From JACKCB01 sp964452775 (GTDB taxonomy: Bacteria > Chloroflexota > Anaerolineae > Promineifilales > Promineifilaceae): DNA of 64,000 nucleotides. This document shows, piece after piece, positions 1 through 8,748 of this stretch. Numbering within the stretch: the first letter of the stretch is position 1; every line of letters begins with the position of its first letter. The translations under genes and the position numbers were made by a program. The notes beneath the pieces are model-generated. The model did not search any database. It was not told the origin of the DNA and saw nothing but the letters and a program-made list of their open reading frames with translations. The stretch lies in NCBI GenBank assembly GCA_964452775.1, contig CAYVQP010000003.1:1-64000 (forward strand), read 5' to 3'.

Positions 1-938
1 TACAGGCTGGCGTAGCCGCCGGTGACCGCGCTGCGCTCCATCGCCGGATAACGGCGAACCAGTCGCTCGCCGGCGGTCAACACAAAATCATCGTCCGGCC
101 GCTTTCCGTACGCTTCCGGATTGACGACGGCTTTAGCTTCGGAAGGATCGATCAGGCCAATCAGGGTCAGCCCGCCAGTCTCCGAGCGAAAGTAGGTGGC
201 ATTAATGAAGTCCGCGACGACCGGATGCACGCCTTCATGCCCGGCCGGGCGGCGAAAGAAAGCCACCTGTACCCGGCAGGCATTAATGGGCGCCTCGATG
301 CCGGCCATGCGCGCCACCCGCGCTCCCCAGGGGCCGGCGGCGTTCAGGACGAGGGGAGCGTAAAAGTCGCCCTTGTCCGTGGTAACCGCCTGTACCTTGC
401 CGGCGGCGAAACGAATGCCCGTGACCGTTGTCTGCACCCTGATCTGCGCTCCGAGCCGGCGAGCCGCCTCCGCATAGCTATTCACGGTCAGGTTCGGGTC
501 CGCATAACCGCTTTCCGGTTCGTAGGCAGCGGCGAGCAGGTCGCCCGTCGCCAGGCCGGGCATGATCTCGGCGAGCGCTTCCGGCGAAAGCATCTCCGTG
601 CGGATGCCCAGGCTCTGCTGGAGGGCCAGATTCTTTTCCAGACCGGCGTGATCTCTGGCGTTGACCAGGGCTACAAAGCCGGTGCGCGTGAAGCCGCTTT
701 CCCCGCCGACCACTTCGGCGAAGTTCTGGAACACGCCCAGACTGTACTTGGCCATGCGGGCGGTCAGCGCATTGGAATAATGCTGGCGAATGATGGCCGA
801 TGACTCGCCGGTCGAGCCGGAGCCGATGTAGGCCCTCTCTAGGACGACGACCTTCAGGCCACGCCGGGCCAGCTCAAAGGCGGTGCTGCAACCCATAATC
901 CCCGCCCCAATGATGATTGCGTCAAAGCGTTCAGCCAC
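1..938 (-). CDS. FAD-dependent oxidoreductase, DAO family (C-terminus outside window)
   Basis: The minus strand from a GTG at 938 reads open to the window edge for 312 codons. The N-terminus has the Rossmann dinucleotide motif GAGIMG, preceded by a hydrophobic strand and followed by an acidic residue in VVVLER, the usual FAD fold of the glycine/sarcosine oxidase (DAO) family. A conserved NAAGPWG motif follows in the middle. The family oxidises amines such as sarcosine, glycine or dimethylglycine; the substrate cannot be told here. GGAGGA lies a few bases before the GTG, supporting this start. The last part, which closes the substrate site, is missing. It lies upstream of nothing visible, and the next gene to the right is also a minus-strand flavoprotein, 84 bases away. 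Confidence 0.85.
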   Translation of the reverse strand, partial: MAERFDAIIIGAGIMGCSTAFELARRGLKVVVLERAYIGSGSTGESSAIIRQHYSNALTARMAKYSLGVFQNFAEVVGGESGFTRTGFVALVNARDHAGLEKNLALQQSLGIRTEMLSPEALAEIMPGLATGDLLAAAYEPESGYADPNLTVNSYAEAARRLGAQIRVQTTVTGIRFAAGKVQAVTTDKGDFYAPLVLNAAGPWGARVARMAGIEAPINACRVQVAFFRRPAGHEGVHPVVADFINATYFRSETGGLTLIGLIDPSEAKAVVNPEAYGKRPDDDFVLTAGERLVRRYPAMERSAVTGGYASL

Positions 939-1022
939 AGATATCCTCCACCTGAGCTCCCGGCCCACCGATTGTTCCTGATTGCCCGGCAAAATTTGCG
1001 GGTTGCCGGCGATCCCTACAAT

Positions 1023-2684
1023 CTAAACCGTCTTCAGATATTGATGCACGAAGCTGACGGCGATCGCCCCCTGCCCCACGGCGGAAGCTACCCGGCGCAC
1101 CGATCCATGGCGCACATCGCCAACCGCAAAAATGCCCGGCACGCTGGTTTCCAGCAAGTACGGGTCGCGGCGGAGCGTCCAGTTTCGCGGCCGCTTGCCG
1201 TCCTGGAACAGGTCCGTGCCGGTGAGGATGAAGCCGGAGCTGTTGCATTCCACGACATCCATCACCATTTGAGTGTGCGGCGCCGCCCCGATGAAGACAA
1301 ACATAGCGGCAGCCGGCGCCGTCTGCGCTTCGCCCGTGTCAAGGTTCCGGTAAGTGATTGCCTGCAGGCGGTCCGTGCCTTGCACCTCTTCTACGACGGT
1401 TCGCACCAGGACCTCGATCTTTTCATTTCCCTCAATCTGGTCTACCAGATACTGCGACATCCCCCGGGCAAGCGAAGCGCCGCGCACCAGCATGCTCACC
1501 TTTGCGGCATACCGCGCGAAGAACATGGCCCCCTGTCCGGCTGAGTTAGCGCCGCCGATAACGTAAACCGGCTCGTCCCGGTAATAGGCCGCCTCGGTTA
1601 GCGCCGCGCCATAGTAGATACCTGCCCCGGTCAACGCATCCGCTCCCGGCGCTTCCAGCTTACGCACAGTCACGCCGGTGGCCAAAATGAGCGCCCGGCA
1701 GGTCAACTCTGTGCCGTCGCCGAGCACCACGATGCGGTAAGGATCCTCCACCCGCACCTTGACCACCTCTTGCGGGATCAGGATTTCGGCCCCCAGTCGC
1801 CGGGCCTGGTCTGTAGCGCGCCGGGCCAGCTCGGTTCCGCTCAGGCCTTTTGGAAAACCCAGATAATTCTCGATCCGCGAACTGGTGCCGGCCTGACCTC
1901 CGGTGGCCTCCTTGTCAATCATTAAGGTGCTCAGCCCTTCCGACGCCCCATAAACGGCCGCGCCCAGGCCAGCCGGGCCGGCTCCAACGATAATCAGGTC
2001 GTAGAAGTTCCCCGTCGCCTGGGTGCGCAACCCGACTTTATCAGCGAGGCTGCGATAGTCCGGCTTGACCAGCACCGTCCCGTCCGGAAAGAAGACCACC
2101 GGCAACTCATGTTTGCCGCCGTCAACAGTCTCCACCAGCGTCCGTGCTTCCGCATCCTTCTCAATGTCCAGCCACATATAGGGGATGCGATTGCGGGCCA
2201 GGAAATCCTTGGTGTCATGGCTGCTGGGCGACCAGAGGGCGCCGGCCACGCGAATGCCGTCATAGGGTACCGGCACGGTAGCCAGCCAGTCGCTCAGCAG
2301 GTCGTCCAGGATGGGGTAAAGATGCTCCTCCGGCGGGTGCCAGGGCTTGAGCAGATAGTAATCCAGCCCGATCTCGTTGATGCTGGCAATGGCCGCTTCG
2401 GTATCCGCGTAGGCGGTCAAGAGCACCTTGCGCGCCTCCGGGTACAGCTTGCGCGCTTCCGCCAGAAACTCCGTTCCGCTCATCTGCGGCATGCGTTGAT
2501 CAACCAGAAAGAGCGCCACCGGCTCATTGCGCTGCTTCAGCGTCTGCACCGATCCCAGCGCCTCATGCCCTGAGCCTGCCCGGATGTATCGGTAGTCATC
2601 CCGATAATGCCGGCGGAGGTCTCGATTGACAGCGCTCAGCACCTGCGGTTCATCGTCAACGATGATGATGTATGGCTGGGCCAT
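1023..2684 (-). CDS. Fused response regulator / thioredoxin-reductase-like flavoprotein
   Basis: This 553-residue protein has three parts. Residues 1-130 are a receiver domain with the acidic pocket (VDDEP) and phospho-acceptor Asp62 (FLVDQRMP). Residues about 135-225 look like a glutaredoxin/thioredoxin-type fold without an obvious CxxC. Residues 226-553 are an NAD(P)H/FAD pyridine nucleotide reductase with GAGPAG, ATGVTVRKL and the second FAD motif FAVGDV. The redox-active CxxC found near the equivalent of residue 358 in thioredoxin reductase is absent; the segment reads GIYYGAALTE. The family is annotated in databases as fused response regulator/thioredoxin-disulfide reductase, but without the cysteines it cannot reduce thioredoxin in the classical way. 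AAGGAG lies ten bases before the ATG. No partner histidine kinase is adjacent. Confidence 0.9.
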   Translation of the reverse strand: MAQPYIIIVDDEPQVLSAVNRDLRRHYRDDYRYIRAGSGHEALGSVQTLKQRNEPVALFLVDQRMPQMSGTEFLAEARKLYPEARKVLLTAYADTEAAIASINEIGLDYYLLKPWHPPEEHLYPILDDLLSDWLATVPVPYDGIRVAGALWSPSSHDTKDFLARNRIPYMWLDIEKDAEARTLVETVDGGKHELPVVFFPDGTVLVKPDYRSLADKVGLRTQATGNFYDLIIVGAGPAGLGAAVYGASEGLSTLMIDKEATGGQAGTSSRIENYLGFPKGLSGTELARRATDQARRLGAEILIPQEVVKVRVEDPYRIVVLGDGTELTCRALILATGVTVRKLEAPGADALTGAGIYYGAALTEAAYYRDEPVYVIGGANSAGQGAMFFARYAAKVSMLVRGASLARGMSQYLVDQIEGNEKIEVLVRTVVEEVQGTDRLQAITYRNLDTGEAQTAPAAAMFVFIGAAPHTQMVMDVVECNSSGFILTGTDLFQDGKRPRNWTLRRDPYLLETSVPGIFAVGDVRHGSVRRVASAVGQGAIAVSFVHQYLKTV

Positions 2685-2853
2685 TGATTGCAGACTCCTT
2701 AGTCTTCTTGCGGAAAACTGTTAACGGGTGGCGTACTCTTGCCGGGCCATTCTCACGCGCTTGCGCGGGTGACGGCAACTTCGCGTGATTGATTGGAGCA
2801 ATTCTACCTGAAAACAGCCGGACGCTCACGCGAAAGTATCGGAGAGCGTGGGG

Positions 2854-4929
2854 CTAAGCGCCGGCCAGGAGGTAGAGTTTTTCCTCTGCGGTCGCGGCAG
2901 GGCGGACGGCGGCTTGCCGGCAATGTTCGACAAAGCGCGGAAGATTCAGCAGTTGGATAGTGGCTGCGTCGGCGACATGGGCCGGCAGCAGGGCATGAAA
3001 ACGGCCCATCTGCAGCCGGCCGGCCAATGCGGGAGCCTTTCTCAGCGCTACCCTCTGCACCAATGCCCTATCCCAGGCGGGTAGTTCGTTAAGCGGCCGT
3101 CTCAGATGCAGGCAGTATTCGTTGCGCTGCTCGGCGGCTATGCCGGATTCAAGCAGCATCGCGGCCAGCAACTCACCCCATATTGTGCCCAGCCAGTGAA
3201 ACAACCACGCTCCTTCCGCATCCGGCAGCAGGGCCATCTCGCGCGCGCCGTAGCCCAGGCCGCGGGCAACCGTCTGTGCGACCGCGAAGGGAACCGCCGC
3301 AAACGCCTCCTGGGCCGGCAATAGGACCTCAGCCGGGAGCTTGCGGGTTGGAGCCAATCCATAAAGTAAACCTTCGCGCCAGACGACCTCCATCGGCTTG
3401 CCGGCAAAGAGCAGCACCGTACCCCGCGCGTATGTGCGCTCCGTCCGGGCGATAACTGCGCCGCTGTAGCTGTCTACGGCTGTGGCGAGCGTCGAGTCTG
3501 AACCGATGTTGCTGTAGATGTCGTGCCGGTCAATTAGCTCCTGCAACTCCGGGCCGGGCTTCCACTCTCCCGGCCGGCCGGCTTGCAAATAGCCAGTGAA
3601 GGAGAGGTGGGAAATTATCTGGCGGACCGTCTCCGTCGGGACCTCAGCCGGCGCAATCCGGCGCACATCAGCCAGACGCAGCGCACCCGTTGGGCTTTGC
3701 TTGATCATGCTGAAGATCTGTTGTACGAGCACAGCCGGCCGGAAGTCGTAGGCAGACACATCTTCCAGGGGTTGAGGGGCCGGAAGGGGGCTGTGCTCCT
3801 CCATCCAGCGGGAGGTATTTTCGGGTGAGCGCCAATCGCCGGCCAGGGACAACAGCGCTTCAAAGCGGGCCCATTCGCCGGGAGCACGGGCCAGGCAGAG
3901 CACACGAACAAGCGGCTCGCGCCGGCCGCCGCGACCGATGCGCTGTAGAAACGAGGTCAAATCGGGAGGAGCGCCCAGCAGGATCACGTCGTCCACGCTG
4001 CCGATGTCAATGCCCAACTCCAATGTGGAAGTACATACACAGACGGCGACGGGGAGGGCGGCAAATCGATCTTCGACCTCCTGCCGGACGTGGGCATCGA
4101 GGTTGCTGTAATGGACAAAAACGTCCGCATGATAGGGCAGATGCCGACGCAGGTAGGCGGCAGTCTCCTCGACCTCGCGGCGTGAGTTACAGAATAGCAG
4201 CGACTTTTTGGCCGGACGCTCCACCAGCGCCGCGATCAACTGCTCCAGGTCATAGAGCGGGCGTATTTCCGCTTCAATTCGCCGGGCGCCTGACGTCTGG
4301 ACAATCACGGCCTCGCGCAAGTAGCGGTTGCTGACCCCGGGTGGGTCGAAGATCGTGGCGGAGAGAGCCACCCGTTGCGCCGGCGCAGCATCCGGCAGTG
4401 CGTATTCCCGGATACGCTCCAGGCGGGCCAGCAGGCAACGGAGATGATCGCCGCGAGCAGTGTTGTCCAGCAGATGTATCTCATCGAGGACAATCGCCTG
4501 CAATGTAACAAACATCCGCGGAAAACGAGTCAGCAGCGAGTCGGTTGATTCGGGGGTAGTGAGCAGGATGGCGGGAGCTTGCGCCGGGTTGAACTGCCGG
4601 ATGTCGCCGGTTTTCATGCCGGCGGAGATCGGCGTGTCCGCCAAAGCCGTCTGCACTCTGTCATATAGGCTGCGCACCAGCGCTCGGGTAGGCGTGATGT
4701 AAAGGATGTGCAGCCCGGGCTGTTTAGCCGTGGACCAATAGCGTTCAAGCAGCGGCCCCAGTACTGCCTCGGTCTTGCCGGAGGCGGTCGCGGCGATTAC
4801 CAGCGCATCTTTGCCTTCCAGGATCGGGGGGATGGCCTGCGACTGGATGGCCGTCAGCCGGCCATGACGCATGAAAAAGAGCGACCAGACATGGGCCAGA
4901 CTGCCCCTAACGGCTCTCAGATCAGACAT
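2854..4929 (-). CDS. Lhr/BrxHI-like DExH-box helicase
   Basis: The 691-residue protein is a superfamily 2 helicase. Visible motifs are a Q-motif-like start (LTAIQSQAIPPIL, residues 25-37), Walker A ATASGKT (about 47-53), DEIH (149-152), SAT (190-192) and motif VI QRIGRGGR (about 329-336). The C-terminal half (340-691) has no known nuclease motif that I can see. Size and motif style match Lhr-like helicases, including BrxHI of type 2 BREX phage-defence systems. It is the last gene of a four-gene minus-strand operon, 87 bases after a BrxD-like ATPase gene. In known BREX loci a BrxD ATPase and BrxHI helicase occur together; assigning a defence role here is inference, because no methylase, PglZ or PglY is visible. 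Confidence 0.88.
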   Translation of the reverse strand: MSDLRAVRGSLAHVWSLFFMRHGRLTAIQSQAIPPILEGKDALVIAATASGKTEAVLGPLLERYWSTAKQPGLHILYITPTRALVRSLYDRVQTALADTPISAGMKTGDIRQFNPAQAPAILLTTPESTDSLLTRFPRMFVTLQAIVLDEIHLLDNTARGDHLRCLLARLERIREYALPDAAPAQRVALSATIFDPPGVSNRYLREAVIVQTSGARRIEAEIRPLYDLEQLIAALVERPAKKSLLFCNSRREVEETAAYLRRHLPYHADVFVHYSNLDAHVRQEVEDRFAALPVAVCVCTSTLELGIDIGSVDDVILLGAPPDLTSFLQRIGRGGRREPLVRVLCLARAPGEWARFEALLSLAGDWRSPENTSRWMEEHSPLPAPQPLEDVSAYDFRPAVLVQQIFSMIKQSPTGALRLADVRRIAPAEVPTETVRQIISHLSFTGYLQAGRPGEWKPGPELQELIDRHDIYSNIGSDSTLATAVDSYSGAVIARTERTYARGTVLLFAGKPMEVVWREGLLYGLAPTRKLPAEVLLPAQEAFAAVPFAVAQTVARGLGYGAREMALLPDAEGAWLFHWLGTIWGELLAAMLLESGIAAEQRNEYCLHLRRPLNELPAWDRALVQRVALRKAPALAGRLQMGRFHALLPAHVADAATIQLLNLPRFVEHCRQAAVRPAATAEEKLYLLAGA

Positions 4930-5016
4930 GGCGATCCAGCTTCTCCGGCACCTGCTGCGCCAGGCTTGCCGGCCATGACAGAGGGTGTTGTTGCAAATGC
5001 CGGGCTACAAGGGCCT

Positions 5017-6411
5017 TTAGCGCACCTGGCTGCGCAGTTCATCGAGCAGCGAGGCTACCTGGTAGTCCGGATAAAGGTACAGCAGATCAAACAGCTCAAC
5101 GGCAATTCTCACTACCTGGCGCATCGAAAGCCGGCCATTCCGAATACCCTGAGCCAGATGTTCAGCCGCCCCGCGCCGCACCTGCTGCTGCCTGTCGTCC
5201 GGCTCATACCCATAAGCGGTCCGGTGGTAAGCCAACACCTTTTGCAGGAAATGGCCGACTTCCTCAGCCGGGGCGTCGGGTTCCAGGTAAAGGATCTGCT
5301 CCTCATCCAACCAGTCCGACATGGGCAGACGGTTATCGCTTCTGGTCACCGTGAACAGAAAGAAGAAGCCCTGCCCTTGCTCATAAGCCACCGGGTAATC
5401 GCGCCAGCGATGTTGCGGGATTTGCGCCTCGCGCAGCCGCGTCTGGTGCTCACGCAGCGCCGCATAGATGGCCGCCTGAAAGAAGAGGCCGGCCTTAGGC
5501 CGCTGATAGGGCGCCAGCAGGGAATAGCTCTCTGCTTCATCTATCAGCACGCAGAGGCCGCTATAACCGGCCAGACGCGCCAGCGCGCTCACGCCGGTAA
5601 ATAAGTAGGTGATCTGCCGCGCATTATGCCCGACCTTGTAGATGGAGGGGAAGCGCATGCCGCGTGGTTGCGCTTTGTTCATGGCCGGCGTTCGTTGTCC
5701 TCCGGCCAGCCAGTTGCTCCAGGCGCGGCGCTGGCGAGTGGAGTTTGTGCCGGCAAATGCGGTCAACGCCATGCTCAAGGGATCCGGCGGATCGGCCGCA
5801 TACGCGCCCAACCGCTTTGTCGTCCGTTCCTGATCGGCGATCTTCTCCAACAATGGGGCCAGCCCCAACTCATCACTATTCGGGTAACGTAAGTGGTGCA
5901 TCGCCTCGCGATAGATTTCGAACGAGCGATGCGGCGGCAGTTCCAGCAGGTCAAGGCTGACCGTTGCCACCAGGAAGCCCCGCTCCAGAGCTTCCAGCGC
6001 GGTCAGTTCCACAATATGACTTTTGCCGTAGCCGTATTCGCCGACAACAGCACGCACGTCGCCGCCTTGCTGATGCGTCTGATTCAGAGCGCGAATAATG
6101 CTGGCCCGCTCTTCCGTTAGATTGACGGTCAACTCCGGCACATGTTGGGCGGGCGCTATTCCCAGGCGCAGCGACTCGATCAGTTTGCGCGCATCCAGCT
6201 GCGGCAGAGACATCGGAGGAGGTGGAGAAAAGGCGGCGGTAACCGCTGGCCCCGGTTCTATCGTTGGGGCGCCGTCCGCCGAAAACTCGCTGCTGGCCCG
6301 GCGAAAGCGCAACCCATTTTCGAAGCGGACCAGCCACTCCCGGCCATTGCGGTAAATCGCCAGGACCTGGCCGGAGCCGTAAATTGGATGGTTTACAACT
6401 TCTCCGATCAT
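5017..6411 (-). CDS. BrxD-like (DUF2791) P-loop ATPase with N-terminal SH3/Tudor-like domain
   Basis: The protein has 464 residues. Residues 1-45 (VNHPIYGSGQVLAIYRNG, then a VRFENG strand) resemble the small beta-barrel found at the C-terminus of UvrD/PcrA helicases. A Pro-rich linker (50-70) follows, then a P-loop ATPase with Walker A GEYGYGKS (124-131) and Walker B LCVLIDEAES (about 287-296). The GxYGxGKSH pattern and the DEAE Walker B are typical of DUF2791 (BREX BrxD) ATPases. It is a paralogue of the next upstream gene but lacks that protein's N-terminal layout. It is third in the four-gene operon, 56 bases after the previous stop. The role is inferred to be a nucleotide-driven switch acting with the helicase. 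Confidence 0.82.
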   Translation of the reverse strand: MIGEVVNHPIYGSGQVLAIYRNGREWLVRFENGLRFRRASSEFSADGAPTIEPGPAVTAAFSPPPPMSLPQLDARKLIESLRLGIAPAQHVPELTVNLTEERASIIRALNQTHQQGGDVRAVVGEYGYGKSHIVELTALEALERGFLVATVSLDLLELPPHRSFEIYREAMHHLRYPNSDELGLAPLLEKIADQERTTKRLGAYAADPPDPLSMALTAFAGTNSTRQRRAWSNWLAGGQRTPAMNKAQPRGMRFPSIYKVGHNARQITYLFTGVSALARLAGYSGLCVLIDEAESYSLLAPYQRPKAGLFFQAAIYAALREHQTRLREAQIPQHRWRDYPVAYEQGQGFFFLFTVTRSDNRLPMSDWLDEEQILYLEPDAPAEEVGHFLQKVLAYHRTAYGYEPDDRQQQVRRGAAEHLAQGIRNGRLSMRQVVRIAVELFDLLYLYPDYQVASLLDELRSQVR

Positions 6412-6467
6412 CTACTGACTACTGTTCAAGTGACCGTTTTCCTGGGGGACAATGTCCGGCTGATAGC

Positions 6468-7772
6468 TCAATAGGGAGGCGTCTCCCCGCCCGTCAGTTC
6501 CTGAATCTGACCGCGCAAGATCGCCTGTGCTTCTGCCTCGGTAATGGTGTGCTGTTCGCCGTAATGCTGCCGGCCAAGCTCCACCACAAAGGACTTCACA
6601 AAGAGCCGGCGATGGCTGACATCTAGAAAAACATCGCGGGCCACATTGGCCAAAATAGCGGCGTTGGCCCGTTGCACCACGTGATCGAGCTGAATGTCGT
6701 AGGCTGCTTCGTAAATCGGAATAAGCCGTTCGCCGATAGCCAGCATCAGGTCAATCTCATCCAGGTCGAGATGCTCCAGGCTGATCAGCGGGCTGAAATG
6801 ATTGATGCGGCTGAAGCGACCCGGAGCGCGCACACGCTGTTGGAGGGCCGGGTACTTGGGCACAATATCGTTGATGAACTGAGGCGGCACGGCATAAACA
6901 AACATCGCGCCGGGGAGGTCTTCACGAGTGCGATCAATGACTTCGCGCAGCGTGTCGGTGGCCAGCTTTTCGGCCTTACCACCCACGCTGGCCATGCGAT
7001 CCACTTCATCAAAGAGCAGCACCAGACCGCTGTAAGAGAGCGCGCGAATTATCTGGCACAGTGAGCGCAACATGCGAAAGGCGTTAGGCCGGCCGATCTT
7101 GCCGGTCACGCCTACTTCGCGCAGGACCCGGGTGTCATCCGGCGACGTGTCCTCGGCGAGCAGCCAACGGGATAGCGCGTCGAGCTGCTGTTCCTGCCGG
7201 CGTACGATGCTGTCAAAATAGGCGATGACGGCCGTCTGGTAGGACGGGCTGTCCACCGGCGTCGCTTCCAGCGTGTCTAGCAGTCCGCGATAGAGCGGGT
7301 TGGTCAGCGTCTCCAGGCTCAGCGACGGGCCGGCAACACGCGCCAACACGCCGGCCAGGAAGCGGGTCAATCCTCGTTCGTCGCTGATTGACTCATCGGA
7401 CTCGTGCCACAGGATGTTGCTCGCCACCGCCTGATAGACCTTCTTCTGGTCGTTGTAGGGCGTCTCCAAGGGACTGAGATCAACTTTGGAGACGGCGAAG
7501 TTGCGCGCCCAGGCAATATCTCGCAGGCAGTAGAGAAAATGGGACTTGCCGCTGCCATAGTCGCCGATGACCATCTTGTAGGCCGCGCCGCCGTCCTGTA
7601 GGTAGGACGATAGATAGAACTCATCCAGCGCATCCAGGAGGGATTGATTGCCCACATTGAAATGCTGAATACCTCGCGCCGGCGGTGTGCCGTAGCTGCC
7701 CAATACCTCAATTATGTGCCGAGCCAGCGGCGGAGAGACGCCGGCCCGTTCGTCACTCTGCAGAGTCGTCAT
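6468..7772 (-). CDS. BrxD-like (DUF2791) P-loop ATPase
   Basis: This 434-residue protein matches the DUF2791 pattern closely: ARGIQHFNVGNQ (32-43), Walker A GDYGSGKSHFL (70-80), a conserved VDLSPLE strand (97-103) and Walker B VLLFDEVDRM (251-260). Length and motif spacing agree with BrxD, the P-loop ATPase of type 2 BREX. Two BrxD-like paralogues side by side suggest a hetero-oligomer. It is second in the operon, with 27 bases between the preceding stop and its start. What it does in the cell is not known from sequence. ATP hydrolysis is expected because both Walker motifs are intact. Confidence 0.87.
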   Translation of the reverse strand: MTTLQSDERAGVSPPLARHIIEVLGSYGTPPARGIQHFNVGNQSLLDALDEFYLSSYLQDGGAAYKMVIGDYGSGKSHFLYCLRDIAWARNFAVSKVDLSPLETPYNDQKKVYQAVASNILWHESDESISDERGLTRFLAGVLARVAGPSLSLETLTNPLYRGLLDTLEATPVDSPSYQTAVIAYFDSIVRRQEQQLDALSRWLLAEDTSPDDTRVLREVGVTGKIGRPNAFRMLRSLCQIIRALSYSGLVLLFDEVDRMASVGGKAEKLATDTLREVIDRTREDLPGAMFVYAVPPQFINDIVPKYPALQQRVRAPGRFSRINHFSPLISLEHLDLDEIDLMLAIGERLIPIYEAAYDIQLDHVVQRANAAILANVARDVFLDVSHRRLFVKSFVVELGRQHYGEQHTITEAEAQAILRGQIQELTGGETPPY

Positions 7773-7799
7773 CGCAATTCATTCCCCCAGGCTAACCGG

Positions 7800-8654
7800 T
7801 CATTCAAACTTGATATCGCTGTAATATTTCCCGTCCAGGGCGCTTTGCGGCAGCCAGATGCTGCGGCTGGCCTGGCCGGCCTGGCTCTTTGTGGCCTCGC
7901 CCAAACGCAACCGGTGCACCTTACCATCAACCGTAAGGCTGGTCTCCGCCTGCTCCTGAAGAATGACCAGATCGCGCACAAAGAAGGCTCGTTCGTAATC
8001 CTTGAAGGTCCGCCGCGCCGGGGCATTCCAAAAACGCTGCGACTGCCGGTTAAGTGTGAGTTGGGCATATGCCTCGACAATGTTGATTCGCTTCTCAGCA
8101 GGGCTACTCTTGCGCTTGCCCAGGCAGTCTAGCCACGCCTGATGGAGCTCCCCCAGCAACGCGCCGGCGTCAATCTTGCGCGCCGCAATCTGTCTGGATT
8201 GCTGCTCAAATGCCTTCAGTATCGCCGACAACGACAGGGGAATGGCGCCGGTGAGCGGCTCCTTGCCGTAAGACCACTGTGCCTTGCGGGCGGCCATGTC
8301 AATGTTCAGCGCCAGCATGCCGGCCCCTAACACCGGCGGTCGCCCGGTAACCACAACGCCACGCTCCTCAAACTCTGCCCGCAGTTCAGCGGCAAACGCA
8401 AAGGCCAGGTCATCCAGCGCTGCCTGCGTGGCGGCGGCAAAGGAGGAAACAGCCGCCTGCAATAATTGGCTCTCCACCGGCTGCGCCGCCTCTTCCAACT
8501 TTGTCAGCGCCTTCTGCATGGGTAATGCGTCGGCCCGCTCCTCCCCGGCAAGTCGAATAGCGGTGTTCAGCGCGCCGATGACCGACTTCAGCGCCTTGAA
8601 TTGCGGCTCCAGCTCAGCCCGAGCTGCCGACAACTCATCTTGTGGATTTGTCAT
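7800..8654 (-). CDS. Unknown helical protein, first gene of the BrxD/BrxHI-like operon
   Basis: I do not recognise a family for this 284-residue protein. The first 110 residues are Ala/Glu/Leu-rich and look like long helices or a coiled coil. A middle segment (about 105-150) has Gly/Pro-containing strands (GVVVTGRPPVLGAGML, then an aromatic AQWSYGKEP). The C-terminal part (190-284) has a basic stretch RFWNAPARRTFKDYERAFF and may end in strands (SDIKFE). There is no signal peptide, membrane segment or catalytic motif. It sits just downstream of the operon's promoter and 27 bases before the first DUF2791 ATPase, so it is probably a dedicated partner, for example an adaptor or DNA-binding subunit. 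That role is inference. Confidence 0.75.
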   Translation of the reverse strand: MTNPQDELSAARAELEPQFKALKSVIGALNTAIRLAGEERADALPMQKALTKLEEAAQPVESQLLQAAVSSFAAATQAALDDLAFAFAAELRAEFEERGVVVTGRPPVLGAGMLALNIDMAARKAQWSYGKEPLTGAIPLSLSAILKAFEQQSRQIAARKIDAGALLGELHQAWLDCLGKRKSSPAEKRINIVEAYAQLTLNRQSQRFWNAPARRTFKDYERAFFVRDLVILQEQAETSLTVDGKVHRLRLGEATKSQAGQASRSIWLPQSALDGKYYSDIKFE

Positions 8655-8689
8655 TCCTGATACCTCTCCAGCAGTGTAGCGATTCCGGG

Positions 8690-8718
8690 ATTCTAGAGTG
8701 AATGCCGGCGTTCGACAA
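8690..8718 (-). promoter_or_regulatory. Sigma70-type promoter of the four-gene ATPase/helicase operon
   Basis: On the minus strand TTGTCG (8713-8718) and TAGAAT (8690-8695) are separated by exactly 17 bases. A start about seven bases downstream would give a leader of about 30 bases, containing GGAGAGG, before the ATG at 8654. The placement marks 8654 as the first gene of the unit. Confidence 0.55.
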
Positions 8719-8748
8719 CCAGGGGCCGCCGGCTCGTCACAACGAAGT

